A stretch of DNA of 64,000 nt from Asterias amurensis (taxonomy: Eukaryota; Echinodermata; Asteroidea; Forcipulatida; Asteriidae), in the NCBI RefSeq assembly GCF_032118995.1, contig NC_092663.1:434001-498000 (forward strand). The letters run 5' to 3'. Below the pieces are notes generated by a model. It saw only the letters and a program-made list of their open reading frames with translations, was not told where the DNA came from and made no database searches. Shown here in pieces: positions 12,658 through 34,516 of the stretch. The position numbers and the translations under genes are program-made. How positions within the stretch are numbered: the first letter of the stretch is position 1; the number at the start of each line of letters is the position of its first letter.

Positions 12658-13193
12658 TTGTATACAATCTTTGCTTCTTCTCAAATAAACACACTTATTA
12701 GATATAGGTGATCACTACAAAGATTGTCATGTCATTTTCGATGTTGATTTTATTGATTGCTGTGAATGGTTTCAACTATTCAAAACTCAAAAGTAAATGT
12801 ACATTGTTTTGGATTTTATTACTATTACTACCTTGTTAACTGTTCAACAGATTTTGTAAATAAGAAGTTTCCAAACATTTGAAGAACTTTATACCAAGAT
12901 GGGCGAGTATCATAATAATTTTTTAATATCGACTTAAAGTGAAAATATGTCTGAATTATTTTCCAGAAGTAAGTTATGACTCGCATGCTAGTAGGTACAG
13001 CTCTGAGACGCTTATAACTGTCATTACATACAGAATGATCACTTTGCTAATGTAGGCTGGTTATTGTTTTGTTTCACATGTACTTTCAATGTTTTGGGAA
13101 ACTTTTTATTCAAACAGGATTTATATATATATATATTAATGCATACATGTTGACAATGTATGTGAAAATACATGCAGGCATAAATTGACAGCT

Positions 13194-13417
13194 ACCCATA
13201 ACCCAGTTCACCCATAACCCAGTTCACCCATAACCCAGTTCACCCATAACCCAGTTCACCCATAACCCAGTTCACCCATAACCCAGTTCACCCATAACCC
13301 AGTTCACCCATAACCCAGTTCACCCATAACCCAGTTCACCCATAACCCAGTTCACCCATAACCCAGTTCACCCATAACCCAGTTCACCCATAACCCAGTT
13401 CACCCATAACCCAGTTC
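13194..13417. repeat. 16-bp minisatellite, 14 identical units
   Basis: Exactly 224 bp made of 14 copies of ACCCATAACCCAGTTC with no substitution. It contains a telomere-like TAACCC core but lacks (TTAGGG)n. Complete homogeneity points to recent expansion or an assembly representation of a longer array. Confidence 0.97.
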
Positions 13418-14297
13418 AATTTTGAAGAATGTAGTGTTTTTTGTGGTTCCTTTTTATAAGATATGTTGGACCCAAGATTACCTCATTATCATTGCTCAAT
13501 AATACTACACTCATTAAGAATGTCAACTGATTGATTCCACGACTTTATACAATTTATTTGTTTGATGCTCATGTTACAAACAGCATTTCTTATTTACATG
13601 TATATTAGATCGTTATCCTTCTACTACCAGTTTTGGTTATGCTCTTTTTTGCAATAGCGATACTAAACAATGATTCTCCACCAAAAGGGTCCTGACTGAC
13701 TGCTTTTTCTTCCAAGCTTTAGTTTAGTTACATCGATTTTACAATGTAGAGAACAGACAAATTCTCCCATTTTACAGGTCTGTAGCAGGCCATTGACCTC
13801 CACATCAATAAAAGAGTACTCTTCAAGATTTGCAAGCATACTGTTGATTACATGCAGTATTTTTTGTTTAAAATAAGCCCAAGTAGAAGGCAAAGAAATA
13901 TAGTGCTTTTGTGCCCAATATGGGCCGCAGAGGCGCTATATTTTCCATTTCACAAGTGCGTATGAGAATAAGTTTATCTTCAAGGAAGCTACACGCAGTT
14001 GCAATAAGTGATGGAACTGCTTTGGAACGGCTGTACATTTTCTTAGCTTAAAATAGCGCAATACAATGAGTTAGAGCAGCGCAGTATGCACGTTGTGATA
14101 TTGGCTGAGTGATGTAGATTTATATCACACCTTTTCTTGCCATGGGTTGACCAATCAAGCTTGAGGATTCAAGATTGCTTGAAGATAATACTTGTTAGTG
14201 GAATACTGCATTTATCTTAAGGTTATAGGGTGCTGGTGCAGTTACACACAATACAACACTGAACTCAAATTAAACACATTTAATTCTGTGAGGAGAG

Positions 14298-14489
14298 CAT
14301 GCGTTTGAATAGCTTTGACGTCATTCCAGGGGCTCACCCGGGTCAGCTTGTAGAGTGGGTCACTTGGGGCTGGCCTGAGGTGTAATGATGTCACCACAAG
14401 ATGGTGAGTGATCGTTCGATTAGCTCTTGCCGGGGGCTCACCTGAGTGAGCACAGGGTTTGACAAAGGGAAGCTAATCGAATGCACCCT
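14298..14489. mobile_element. Element with GGGTGCGTTCGATTAGC ends, copy 1 (partial left)
   Basis: The right end AGGGAAGCTAATCGAATGCACCC is typical (here AAGGGAAGCTAATCGAATGC plus ACCC). The interior GGGGCTCACC and GACGTCATTCCAGGGGCTC are shared with copies at 20812 and 23471. The left arm is shortened. Confidence 0.75.
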
Positions 14490-15160
14490 ATATTGTGGAA
14501 TCAATGTAACAAGGTATAACAATAGCTTGATTTATAGATAACTACATGTAATCAGCATATCAGTGTAATTGTTTGAATTTCGGACAATTTCTCACGTTTA
14601 CATGTACATTATCAAGATTGACATGTTACAAATTTAGACAGCATTAAGATTTATATTTTGTCAGATGAACATTCTCATAGTTGAGGCTCAAGATAACCCT
14701 CCTACTATCTGTACCATGAAACTGGTTGTGAGATATTTCTGCAGCTCATAAGGAGATAGTTTTCATTTACATGTACTGCAAAACTTAATATTCCACCATG
14801 CGAAGTTTGAAATCCTACATAAAGCCTGTCATTTAAAACTGCACTAGACTGCATCTTTAACTAACACTCGAAATCATATTGCTCAATAGAATGTGCAAGT
14901 CTCATGTGATAAAGTTTAATTTTCATCACACATTACACGTACATATTATAGCTCTGACATGGGAACCTTATATGCAAACATTATTAAAAAAAAACATATT
15001 TAAAACACTTTATCACAATTATAACCCTGACATAATTGCTAAAGGAAAAATGCTATGATGAGTATTAAATTAGATGGGTGTATAAAGTGGTTCACATTGT
15101 ATTGAGTGATTGTATTCTGCTGTTGATTATGTGGTAATTATCGGTTGATAATTACTACTA

Positions 15161-15468
15161 GGGCAAGTTCCAGTGGGCACATTTAGTCAACCAGTGCTTG
15201 ACTACAGACCAGCAATGTACATGCGCAGTGACACACTCACTCCAACAAATCATTTGGAAGTCAAGTCAACCTTTCGCATTTTCGCTATAGTGGCACTGGT
15301 TCCCCTCTGCGCTTTACACATGTTAGAATGGAACATGCTGTTGGGACCAGTGAAGAAACCATGGGCTTGAGGTTGGTTCCAATGGTGGACCACAGTAGTC
15401 GACCAATGGTCAACCAGCCTGGGTTCGAGTGCAAGTGGTCAAACCATTGTGCACACTCGAACTTGCTC
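15161..15468. mobile_element. MITE with GAGCAAGTTCGAGTG-like ends, copy 1
   Basis: Left end GGGCAAGTTCCAGTGGGCAC; right end GTGCACACTCGAACTTGCTC. The interior is almost identical to 44292-44575, including GGAACATGCTGTTGGGACCA. No coding capacity. Confidence 0.8.
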
Positions 15469-15539
15469 TTATAGTCTACATAATTGATTCTGTTATAATG
15501 ATTTGGCTATTATAAGATCATTATTAGTAGCATGGTTGG

Positions 15540-15728
15540 ACTGCACGCATGTCACACGCGGCGACTGTGCCACGCTCGCCATTTTGAGGGTCAATTGGCT
15601 TACAGTGTACAGGTAAACACTGCGTCGCCTGAAATGTGCACTTCACTAAATAACGCGCAGAGACATTGACAACCAAAATGACGCATCCAAGATTTATCTG
15701 ACGATGACTTCAGAAGAATTGGGTCAAT
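15540..15728. mobile_element. MITE, GACCCCTTGCACACACGTCA family
   Basis: Contains CATGTCACACGCGGCGACTG, TGCCACGCTCGCCATTTTG and a distal arm (ATCCAAGATTTATCTGACGA, ending TTGGGTC) that mirrors the first. Shared with 7972, 34231 and 61466. Confidence 0.75.
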
Positions 15729-16317
15729 AATGCTGTAATATCATTCAAATTGAAGTAATGTTTGTTACATCAAAAACATTGATATGATATGCCTGTGTTG
15801 CAGATGAGAGATCTAAAGTTTGATAGGCTGATGTTGGTATTTGTTATATTCGTCATTATTCAGATAAAACACTAAAGCTTATTATTGTGTATTTGCTTTA
15901 ATCTGTATACACATTGCTGACTGCCATAGCAACTAACTATGCATAATTCTTTATTTAAGGTTGTTGGGGGAGTTTCTTTGTTTGTTTGTTCAGGTTTGTT
16001 TGGGTGGTTTTGTTTGTTGGAAGGGGGGGCCTTCTTTTGTAAACCCTGTTATTAATGTGTATGTAATCTTAGGTTAACAATGGCCAATATTAAACCAAAC
16101 CAAAAAATTAATCAAGTAGTAGTAGTCCATGTAGTCTGGTTAATTGCTAAATAGTTCAATTTTTAATTTGTGATTATTCTATTGATTGCCTATTTTGGTC
16201 CACATAAAACTTTGAATGCAAATTTCATTATGACAAATAGTGTTCATTTGTTTTTGTGACAGTACTTCAATTTTGTAGGTCAGGAGACCGAGTTTTGCTG
16301 GTCTGTCTTCCCCTTGT

Positions 16318-16434
16318 GGGCCCAATTTCATGGCTCTGCTTACCGTAAGCACAGAATCGGCACTTACGGAAGCAGGGAATTCTGTGCTTACGGCAAGCCT
16401 ATTTCACGGGTAAGCGGTGAATTTTGGCTTCTGC
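16318..16434. mobile_element. GGGCCCAATTTCATGGC family, partial copy
   Basis: Left arm only: CCCAATTTCATGGCTCTGCT, then repeated GTAAGCACAGAATCGGC modules, ending in a G run near 16440. Confidence 0.8.
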
Positions 16435-16849
16435 GTGGGGGGGGGGAGCTGTCGCCAATGGCTGCTATGACAATGTTGGAGAGTAGCCCTTTTCATTGAC
16501 TTGTCCTTGAAGCCACTCACGAAGCCATAAATCTGTATATTGGCCTGTGAGAAAAAATCTGGAAGCCACAGCTTTACAGACAAATTGCTATTCTAGTAAT
16601 CCAAGAAAACACACTGGCTCCAAGATGACAGTGACAAGCATTATACAAGTCCACCAGTTTGTAATTACTGTTCATAGTTAATTAAAAATGTGCCTTTAAT
16701 TGGGGTATCAGTCTAGATTGAACAAATATTAAAGGATAGTACCAACAGAAAAATCAAACCACAAACAGTTTTTCTAATAGTCCATGAAAATGTTTATTGA
16801 ATTACAATCTGGCATACATTTATTACCAAGTTTTACAATGCAAAGACCT

Positions 16850-17101
16850 GGGCCCAATTTCATGGCTCTTGCACTAAGCAAACAATCTGCGCTTTTGGAA
16901 GCAGGGTCAATTTTGGCTTATGTAAGCGTATTTCACGCGTTAGCCGGGAATTTCGACTTCTGCTTTGCATACTTCACGTTACTAGGCATTATACACTTAA
17001 ACAGCTAGCGCAGAAATTCGGCGCTTGCAGGTATTAAAGCGGCAAATGGTGATCGTAAGCGCAGAATTAATCGGTAAGCCTAGCCATGAAATTTGGCCCT
17101 G
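16850..17101. mobile_element. GGGCCCAATTTCATGGC family, full copy
   Basis: Inverted ends GGGCCCAATTTCATGGCTCT and AGCCATGAAATTTGGCCC, about 250 bp. Interior of GTAAGC/GCTTAC modules as in the copy at 23045-23323. Confidence 0.85.
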
Positions 17102-18357
17102 AACTTATCGCTCTATACAATCCTTTCCATTACAGTCTCTATTTTGTATTACTTGTTGAACTCTAATAGAGAAATTAATTAAAACCCATACAAACAAACC
17201 CTTTTGTCTATGTTGAACATAAGAGTGTCTATATCATTGATTTGAGCTTCTGCCCTTAATACTGGAGAATAGTGGCTTAAAGACTTAACTATTCAAATTA
17301 CTATTATTGTTCAATAGTGGACAGTATTCTACGCAACAGTCAGTTATTTTGAGAATACCTTTTGGGCAGTATAAGAACTGTAAGGGATCACAATGATGAT
17401 GCAAAAACACAGATGAACTGGCCGGACAAACGCAAATGTGGAATGACAAACCGGTAAGTGTGGGTAAATTGTTCAGTTGGAAAAAAACAAAATCAACACA
17501 ATACAAGTACAATAACAAATGAAATGTGAAATTTAAGAATGAGAAATGCTTAACTTGGGTTTTGTAGTTAAGCATCCAGCAATTTGTTGACGGACATGTG
17601 CCTTGCTTATTGTCTACAAACCTTAAAATATTAATTGTTGTACAGCCTTATGCAAACTAGTGCCCTCATTCTTTTGGTATAAAATAAACATACAGGACCA
17701 ATTAAACACAGAATTTACAAAACATGTAACTTGTGTTTGCCTACATGTTTTAATAGCAAATAAAAGGTTTGCAGAATACTCAAAATCATAACATCAGTCT
17801 CACAAAAATCTAGTGCCCATGAAGTTTGAAAACATCCAGGTATACAGAATGAAGAGTTGGTGCTCTAGTCAATCAACCATGTGTGCAAACTCTACATGAT
17901 GTTTAAGGAACAGCAAATTGTTAAGAAAGCTGATTGAACATGAGACAAATAGTTGACTTACACATTGGAATACAGTTGTGTTAGTTGGCTATTGACTCCT
18001 TTCATCAGCCAGAATAAATCTTTGGTGCGCCATTTTGAAAGTCAGATTCCCAGTGCAATTCAGTTCCTATGCAATGTGCAAATACAATGTGCACATAGTG
18101 ACATGAGCATCATTTCTTTACAAGTAATTTGACTCCCAAAATGGCAGACCATCAGGAGACTGTAGTCACATGTGATGTCAGTGCACATGGTTGATAAACT
18201 CATACCTTACTACCAATGTGCCTCTTTATTCTTATGCAACAGTCCATTAATATCTCAAGATAGGTGGTCGCGTAATGATCAGAGCTCATTGCTTTAACCA
18301 TGCTAGATCACCGTACACAGGTGTACAAATCTAATAATGAGGTCAAAAGTCACTGAA

Positions 18358-21300
18358 TCAAGCTGACTCCTCCCACTTGGCCAATATATCTCCTTCCCTG
18401 AATAAATAAAATTCCTGTACCAAGAAAACCAAAGAGAAAAGAATCTTAGTGAACTGTCCCAACACAAAACTTCCCAAAATGTAAAAGGCTCCTAAGAAAA
18501 ACCAACAATTTTTGCATTTATTTACAGCAAATGAAGTTAATACTTGTTTGTTCACACAGAGGGATGAAGACCCGGGCTTACATATAGTTTACACATGCAG
18601 TTTAAAGCCAGGTCACACTTAGACATCGCTTCTACTCTGATGGAAAAGGGGCTGAGAGCATGGGAAAGCATTGGCCAAATGTAGGAGGATCTCCATGTGC
18701 GTGATTTGGTCTAGGTGGGATCTCCCAGGTAGGGAAGCTGTATTCTCTCTCCCATGTTTATTTTGATTGTGCTAAAAAAAGCGTAGCCAAGTCATGGCCA
18801 GCAGTAATTGTGATGTAGTTTTTAATTTCTCAATTTGCTAGATTTAGACAACTATAGTGCCCGGACTTGATAATGAGAGTTGTCATGGTTGTGTGAACGG
18901 GGTATTGGCCCAGCTGTTTCCACTGGTAAGATTAGAAACTATTATTATGTTTCTTTTCATCACTATTGTCATGACTATTCATTTGACAACAAATCATGAA
19001 AAAATGCGGTGTGCGATTATTTGCATTTGTTGATTACTGTATTGGCTTTTTTCCTGAAACTGAAAGAAGAATTTGTTTATGTGAACACGTGCACAATAAC
19101 TCACTTTGTCATCAACAGAAACTTTAGTTCCTCCATATTCTGGAAGCAAAACTCGATCACCAACAGTTACAGCCACTGGCACCATGTCTCCTTGCTATAA
19201 AGACATCAAAAAGAAAACAATAAGATTTGTGGCTCTCCAGAATAAATCCTAAGAGAAAAGAGGTGGCATTGTGGTCCATGGTGTACTCATGCTCATTTCA
19301 AGGTACTCTAACATATATGACCATAAATTGACCATAAAACTAATTTTGTTATTAAAGTCACCTGGAAATTAAAAAAAAATTCTTCAAACATTGGAGTATA
19401 TCAAGGCAAAGACCAGGGGCATTGAGGCCACTGCCTTCAAGAAGCACCAGGCATGTGTTGCATGTATTAAGTTTTTTTGTTTAAGTCCCATTATTATTAT
19501 TTAGATAAGTTTTAGTTGATCTAACCTGGTTTCTGGCTCCAGGTCCCACAGCACAAACTGTAGCATCCAGTACCTTAGCCTGGCTCTTCTCTGGAAGCAT
19601 AATACCACCTTTTGTCTTCAGCTCAGGTGCAAATCTCTCAACTAAGATGCGATCAAACAAAGGCTTCAGTTTCCTTAGTCCAGCCTGTATTATGATACAA
19701 AATATAAAAGTCACGATAAGCAGGCCAATAAATAAACATTTAATCATAAAAGTTGACTTCTATGGCTACATTCATAAAAATAAATAATTTTGTTCCCAAC
19801 AAAGTTGCGCTGTTGACCGTTAAAGATTATAAACGAGACATAATGCTGCTGAGCTGCTCTAATGCAACAGACCCCATTTCTGCATACAATTTCTTTCAAA
19901 ATGATCACTGCAGCTCTCCTTGAGACCGACTGCAAACAAATTAATGGCCTGGGAACATGTCAAATCTTGTTGATGATTAATTTTGTGTAATGTCGATATC
20001 TACACTTGCCTTACCACACAAACACACAATCAGAGCACCTAGATGACTGCATTCTTTGGTACATTTTAAAAGGAAACTTTTGGGAAGAATGATACTCTTG
20101 CCATGCCATACATATTGTTACCCGTTATTCCGTTTGAGATACTACTGTTGCTGACGCTTCCATCAAAGGATGAAAGATGTGGTCATCTCTTTAAGACTAA
20201 GTGTTGAAGACTCGCATCTACTCAATCTATGGTGAGCAACATCTTACTTACCATATTCTTTATCTTCGATGGGATAATGAAACAAACTCTAAAACAAGTT
20301 CCTTGTCCTGAACCTTTGTGGGCTTCGATCTACTCTGCAACAGTAACTGCTATGATACAACAAAAGACAAATTGCAAAATTCATCATTGAGAACAAAATA
20401 ACAGTATTTCACAGGCACCATGCGAATGGAATTGTACAAATGCAACAATGCACAGCAAGTTGAATGTACATAGCACTTGGGTGAGTGAGGATGATTAAAA
20501 TAATTGACACTTAGTCTTAGAAAAGGGTCATTTTATATATGCATAATTATTAATTAGCAATTAGCACTGTAGAAGTAGATGACTTTATTAGCAAAGACAC
20601 CCACAATAACCCCCCTTGGCTTGCTTCGATCCCCTGCAGCTTTATCCAAAACAAAGTGGCCCTCTCTGACAAAGTCGATTGCACCCTAGCGTCACCCCCT
20701 AGCAAAGTCGCTCCCAGATGTTATTTAGTTCGGAAAATTATAATATTAATAATTATATAGATACTTAAATAACTCAATGTCTAAAAATCACATGATTTTC
20801 AATGTTTTATTGGGTGCATTAGCTTCCCTGGGTCGATCCTGGTCTGCCCCCGATACAGGTACGTTTGAATAGCTTTGACGCCATTCCAGGGGTTCTTCCG
20901 TCTGCTTGTAGAGTGGGTCACTGTGGGGCTGGCCCCGACCGAGGTGCATGACGTCACCACGAGAGGGTGAGTGGCGTCACCCCAAGAGGGCGAGTGTGAT
21001 CGTTAAATTAGCTCTTGCTTGTCAAGCTCACCCGAGTGAGCACCGTGGGGTCAACTCGGGGAAGCTTATCGAACGCACCCATAACGTCGCTCAAAAAATG
21101 AATAAGGGGGTCAAGGGAGTCAAGTATGCAAATATTAGTAACAATACGCAAAGTAAATAACAATTAACAATAATAAACATTATTACAAAAAGAGTGTAAA
21201 AATAATTAATATTAAAAGTTATAAAAACCTGTAGTTTTCTGTAGGAACAAGTGTTTGTCTTTGTAGCAATCCTTGTTTGCGGGTACTCTTCTTTATTATA

Positions 21301-21630
21301 AATCTACATAACAATGTGTTTTTAAGTTTGCTCCCAGCACGGAGGAAGGAAACGAAGAACCTTCATCTGGGGGCGACTTTGCTAGGGGCGACTTTGTCAG
21401 GGGCGACTTTATTATTGTAAGGGCGTCATTGTCAGCAATGGTGGAAGGGCGACTCGAGGCGAGCCCCCAAAAATTCATAACATTTATAATTTTAATACAA
21501 ATATAAGATTATTGTTACCCGATGTTGCTAAACATGCTCCGATGGTAAGGTCATAACTAACGAAAAAGTACGGTAGCGACCAGATACATCATCTACTTTC
21601 CGCCATATATAACTTATTTCGTCTTACCAT
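18358..21630 (-). CDS. HSPE1: 10 kDa heat shock protein, mitochondrial (Hsp10, GroES homolog)
   Basis: Co-chaperonin that caps Hsp60 in the mitochondrial matrix. Coding exons on the - strand: ATG at 21630-21628, then 19684-19526 (53 codons), 19194-19105 (30 codons) and 18414-18358 (18 codons plus TGA). Every intron is phase 0 and the total is 102 residues, the usual length. Seen in the protein: PLFDRILVER, the mobile loop with GGIMLPEKSQ (the IML contact with Hsp60), LLPEYGGTKV, and a FREGDILAKW end. The second coding exon starts GCT GGA with no Met, so the start must come from upstream. The only well-placed candidate is CTCCATG followed at once by GTAAGA, giving M-AGLRKL, which matches the animal Hsp10 start. 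Exact start is less certain than the rest, because that ATG lies in a motif repeated elsewhere in the window. Confidence 0.95.
19352..19400. mobile_element. Lone end of the THAP-bearing TTAA element
   Basis: TTAA followed by AGTCACCTGGAAATTAAA, the same terminus as the elements at 47569-48460 and 51180-51600. Located in the HSPE1 intron between 19194 and 19526. The other end was not found nearby. Confidence 0.6.
20640..21475. mobile_element. Inverted GGGCGACTTTG-type repeat with nested element
   Basis: The right part has three close GGGCGACTTT modules (21373-21412). The left part (20650-20722) carries the inverted forms CAAAGTCGATTG and CTAGCAAAGTCGCTCCCAG. The element at 20812-21080 lies between them. 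The outer limits are approximate. In HSPE1 intron 1. Confidence 0.55.
20812..21080. mobile_element. Element with GGGTGCGTTCGATTAGC ends, copy 2
   Basis: Left end TGGGTGCATTAGCTTCCCTG, right end GGGGAAGCTTATCGAACGC plus ACCC. Interior contains CATGACGTCACC and GAGGGTGAGTG modules and CpG-rich stretches. Sister of 23471-23741. Confidence 0.85.
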
Positions 21631-21744
21631 GGAGGTAGAAATAGAAGTCTTACCTGTTTTTACGATACTTTTTTGCAATCAGATAAACACACTGAGCCGG
21701 CGGTAACTCACTTTTCTATCTTTCCATGTGTGTGTACGCAGTGT

Positions 21745-21875
21745 GTGTGGCGCGCATTTTAGGAATGTGCGCAATAAGAAGATTACGCTGCTCTCACTCG
21801 CAATCTGGGCAGAAATTTGCGCGCAATCTGCGTGCAATTGAAAATGTTGTGCACATTCCTAAAAATGCCCAACAG
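21745..21875. repeat. Inverted repeat in the chaperonin promoter interval
   Basis: GCGCATTTTAGGAATGTGC (left) and GCACATTCCTAAAAATGCC (right) form arms around an about 80-bp centre rich in GCGCAATCTGCG. Either a small MITE or a promoter cruciform about 120 bp upstream of the HSPE1 start exon. Confidence 0.7.
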
Positions 21876-21988
21876 GATACACGCGCACGTGCTCACGTCT
21901 GGTATCTAGCCTTCGCAAAATTTCTTAGCACACGTGCTCGCGGGTCGTCTGCTGCTTGCCGTATCATTTACCCTTACATAAACTTGCC

Positions 21989-22001
21989 GTCTAGAAGTTT
22001 C
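21989..22001. promoter_or_regulatory. Near-consensus heat-shock element
   Basis: GTCtaGAAgtTTC: two perfect and one near-perfect 5-bp unit in the alternating GAA/TTC phase bound by HSF1. It lies between HSPE1 and HSPD1, about 360 bp upstream of the HSPE1 ATG. The position suits a stress-responsive promoter, but a match this short can arise by chance. Confidence 0.45.
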
Positions 22002-23044
22002 CATCGGCTTGTGTGGAACCAGACCATCAGTACTTTCGTAATTTAAACACAAACGTTTGCAAGATACAAAAGTAAAGTTCATTTAAAAAAAAAAAAAAAA
22101 GAGGAAAGTTATAAAATCAGTTCTGAACTCTGATTGATCTTGTATGAACTTACACGTCAACAGTATTTTTACAGGGTATTTTTCTTTGCATAGTTAAATC
22201 GGGACTGTTGTTGTCATTCACTTTTCTTGAGACAAAATTTGAGTTTAAAAAAATCAAATCATAGGAGGAGGATAGCTATTTGTAATTTTTTATAAATAAG
22301 CATCTCACACTTATGTTCATCTTAATTGTATGGTTTTATCATACAATTAGTGACGCCTTGATATTGACGAGAGTTTGTTTGATGGTTTGTTTTTACCATG
22401 GAGGTAGTAAGAATTATATCCACGGTTTTACCATGGAGGAAGGAATACTGTTTGAACGATTTGTAGCACGCATACAACACCGTTTAGCTGGAAAATAAAC
22501 GGGGCTTACAAAAAGTACGAGAAACACAAATATATATTTGTTTAGCCTTTTTGAGATAGTAGTATGCACTACCGTGCACAGATGGCAATACTCTGCACGT
22601 GTTGCAACATTACGGTGACCCCTGCACAAAACTCGTATCCCGACACCGGCGGCGTAAGCAAGCTAGTTAGTTATTCCGTTCAACACAGGTAGAGATTCGA
22701 CTATTCATCTGCTCATTTCTCTCTGGCCAGCTAACCTAACTCGTCCTCAGTGAACCTAAAAATCCAACTATATTCTTCATAAAATAGCTAGCAAACGTCA
22801 AATGTGGGTATACTTTTCTTCATTTTCAATAATTATTGTTAAATATTAAATAAATAAAAATATTAGGCCTAACACTTTGTTTTAAAATTTAAATTAAACA
22901 ATATTTAACATAGTAGAGTAAAGATTCAGGTCGGATAACTCCTTCAGGTCCTTGCCCTGTGATTCAGAACGTGCCGCTCGGCTACCTCCCTCCATGAGTG
23001 TTGTGGTGGCAAGGGGTACAAGGGACATTTTGGAAGGGGTACCA

Positions 23045-23323
23045 GGGCCCAATTTCATCGCTCTGCCTAATTCCGTAAGCACAGAATCGGCGCTTACGGA
23101 AACGGGGAATTCTGTGCTTACGGCAAGCACTGGTTAGCGGCGAATTTTGGGGTCTGCGCATGCGTACTTCGTGTTACTACTACATACAAGTACAAGGCAT
23201 TCTACGCTTACATTTACAATACAAATTACAAGGCTAGCGCAGAAATTCGGCGCTTGCACGCAAGTGGGGAATTGTGATCGTAAGCCCAGAGGTTGGCGGT
23301 AAGCAGAGCCATGAAATTGGGCC
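23045..23323. mobile_element. GGGCCCAATTTCATGGC family, full copy
   Basis: Ends GGGCCCAATTTCATCGCTCT and AGAGCCATGAAATTGGGCC, 279 bp. Interior with CCGTAAGCACAGAATCGGCG and its inverted variants. It lies upstream of HSPD1. Confidence 0.9.
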
Positions 23324-23470
23324 AAGGTCTCTTTGATGGTTTGTCTGTTGTTGGGAATTGGGTTAGGGCATGGAGGAAGTTCTATCTCCATGTTAAGTTA
23401 GGCATTTTTAGGGCTTGGCATTTGGAACTGCCTGTGCCTGTTTGTCAATTTGTAGAGCCTAGACTAGAGG

Positions 23471-23741
23471 TGGGTTCAATATTACGATTAGCTTCCCGGG
23501 GTGTTGACCTTGATCTGCCCCCGGTGCGTTCTCATAGCTCTGACGTTATTCCAGACCAGGGCAGGGGCTCACCCAGGTCAGCCTCAAGTGCCCGGCTTCT
23601 TGTGGAACAGGTCACTTGGGGCTGGCCTGAGGTGCATGACGTCACCCCGAGAGGGTGAGTGATCGTGCGATAAGCTCTTGTCAGGGGCTCAATCGAATGA
23701 GCCCCGCGGGTTCGACACAGGGAATCTAATCGAACGCACCC
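23471..23741. mobile_element. Element with GGGTGCGTTCGATTAGC ends, copy 3
   Basis: Left end TGGGTTCAATATTACGATTA, right end GGGAATCTAATCGAACGCAC. Interior GACGTCACCCCGAGAGGGTG as in copy 2. GC- and CpG-rich compared with its surroundings. Confidence 0.85.
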
Positions 23742-24174
23742 ATTGTAAGCATGGTATTTGGTAAGGACATCGAGGAGGAGGAGGGGGGGTCAGGCGTGAT
23801 ATTGTCTGTTTCAGTGTAATATTTGGAGGGAGGCTGGGGGGGCGGGTACAGTACTACTAAAAAGTATGATGAGGTTTATTCCGCTGTCGTGGAGATGATA
23901 ACAGAACGAACCTCATCAAACTAGTTCTAGCAGTGGGGATCAGTATTGTTTAAATTAAGAAGGGTCAGGTCCCAGGTGACTGTTGTTGGGAAGGTGTTGC
24001 CTGTTGTTACTCCGAGCTAGAACTTGGACTTGAGGTTCGATCCGCCACGTCTTTGTGTAGACGGTAGCGGAATGAACCTTATAGTTCTAGGAGTAACCTG
24101 TTGTAGGAAGGGGGTTGGGTGTTGGAAGGTGTTGCCTGTTATAGGACTAGAAGGGGGTTGGGTGTTGGAAGGTT

Positions 24175-24232
24175 TTGGGTTTTATGCGAATAATTGTTTT
24201 GAGTAACTACCAAAAGTGTCCACTGCCTTTAA
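24175..24232 (-). mobile_element. Family A MITE end fragment
   Basis: Only the last ~55 bp of the element (TTTTGAGTAACTACC, GTGTCCACTGCCTTTAA), in reverse orientation. It sits 240 bp upstream of the HSPD1 start codon, after a GAAGGTGTTGCCTGTT-type local repeat (23990-24170). Confidence 0.85.
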
Positions 24233-34072
<9,840 letters not shown>

Positions 34073-34230
34073 ATATCATAACTCACACAGAAATGTGCCA
34101 TTTCATATTTAATTAACCCAATATTTTCCTTTGTATGAATCGGTACCAGTCTGCCCGTTGTTCATGTAGATTTGTTTATATGAGAGAACAGAAACTGGAT
34201 TGAGTTTGTAGATGCTTGAATGGTTGGATA

Positions 34231-34516
34231 TTGACCCCTTGCACACACGTCACACACCGCGACTGTGCCACGCTCACCATTTTGGTTAGCAAAAGGTTTA
34301 TTTGTAAGAACTGCGTTGCCTAAAATGCGCTCTTCACTAAATAATGCAAAGTGTTATTGCCCACCAAAATGGCGCATGCAAGATTATCCTGATGCTGACA
34401 TCCGGTATTTGGGTCGCCTAAAATGCGCGCTTCACTCAATAATGCAATGTGTTATTGCCCACCAAAATGGCGTATGCAAGATTATTCTGATGATGACGTC
34501 CGGTATTTGGGTCAAT
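34231..34516. mobile_element. MITE, GACCCCTTGCACACACGTCA family, with internal duplication
   Basis: Starts TTGACCCCTTGCACACACGT. A 98-bp inner block (CCTAAAATGCGC to GGTATTTGGGTC) is present twice in tandem (34318-34415, 34416-34513), each with ACCAAAATGGCG. Confidence 0.85.

Larger units (their letters stand above)
12658..18357. other. CS-HSPE1 tail-to-tail intergenic region
   Basis: No exon was found. It holds the 3' UTRs of two convergent genes plus a 16-bp minisatellite (13194-13417), a GGGTGCGTTCGATTAGC-family element (14298-14489), a GAGCAAGTTCGAGTG-family element (15161-15468), a GACCCCTTGCACAC-family element (15540-15728) and two GGGCCCAATTTCAT-family pieces (16318-16434, 16850-17101). 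The rest is AT-rich and without recognised features. A TTTATT at about 18223 could be the poly(A) signal of HSPE1 on the - strand. Confidence 0.8.
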
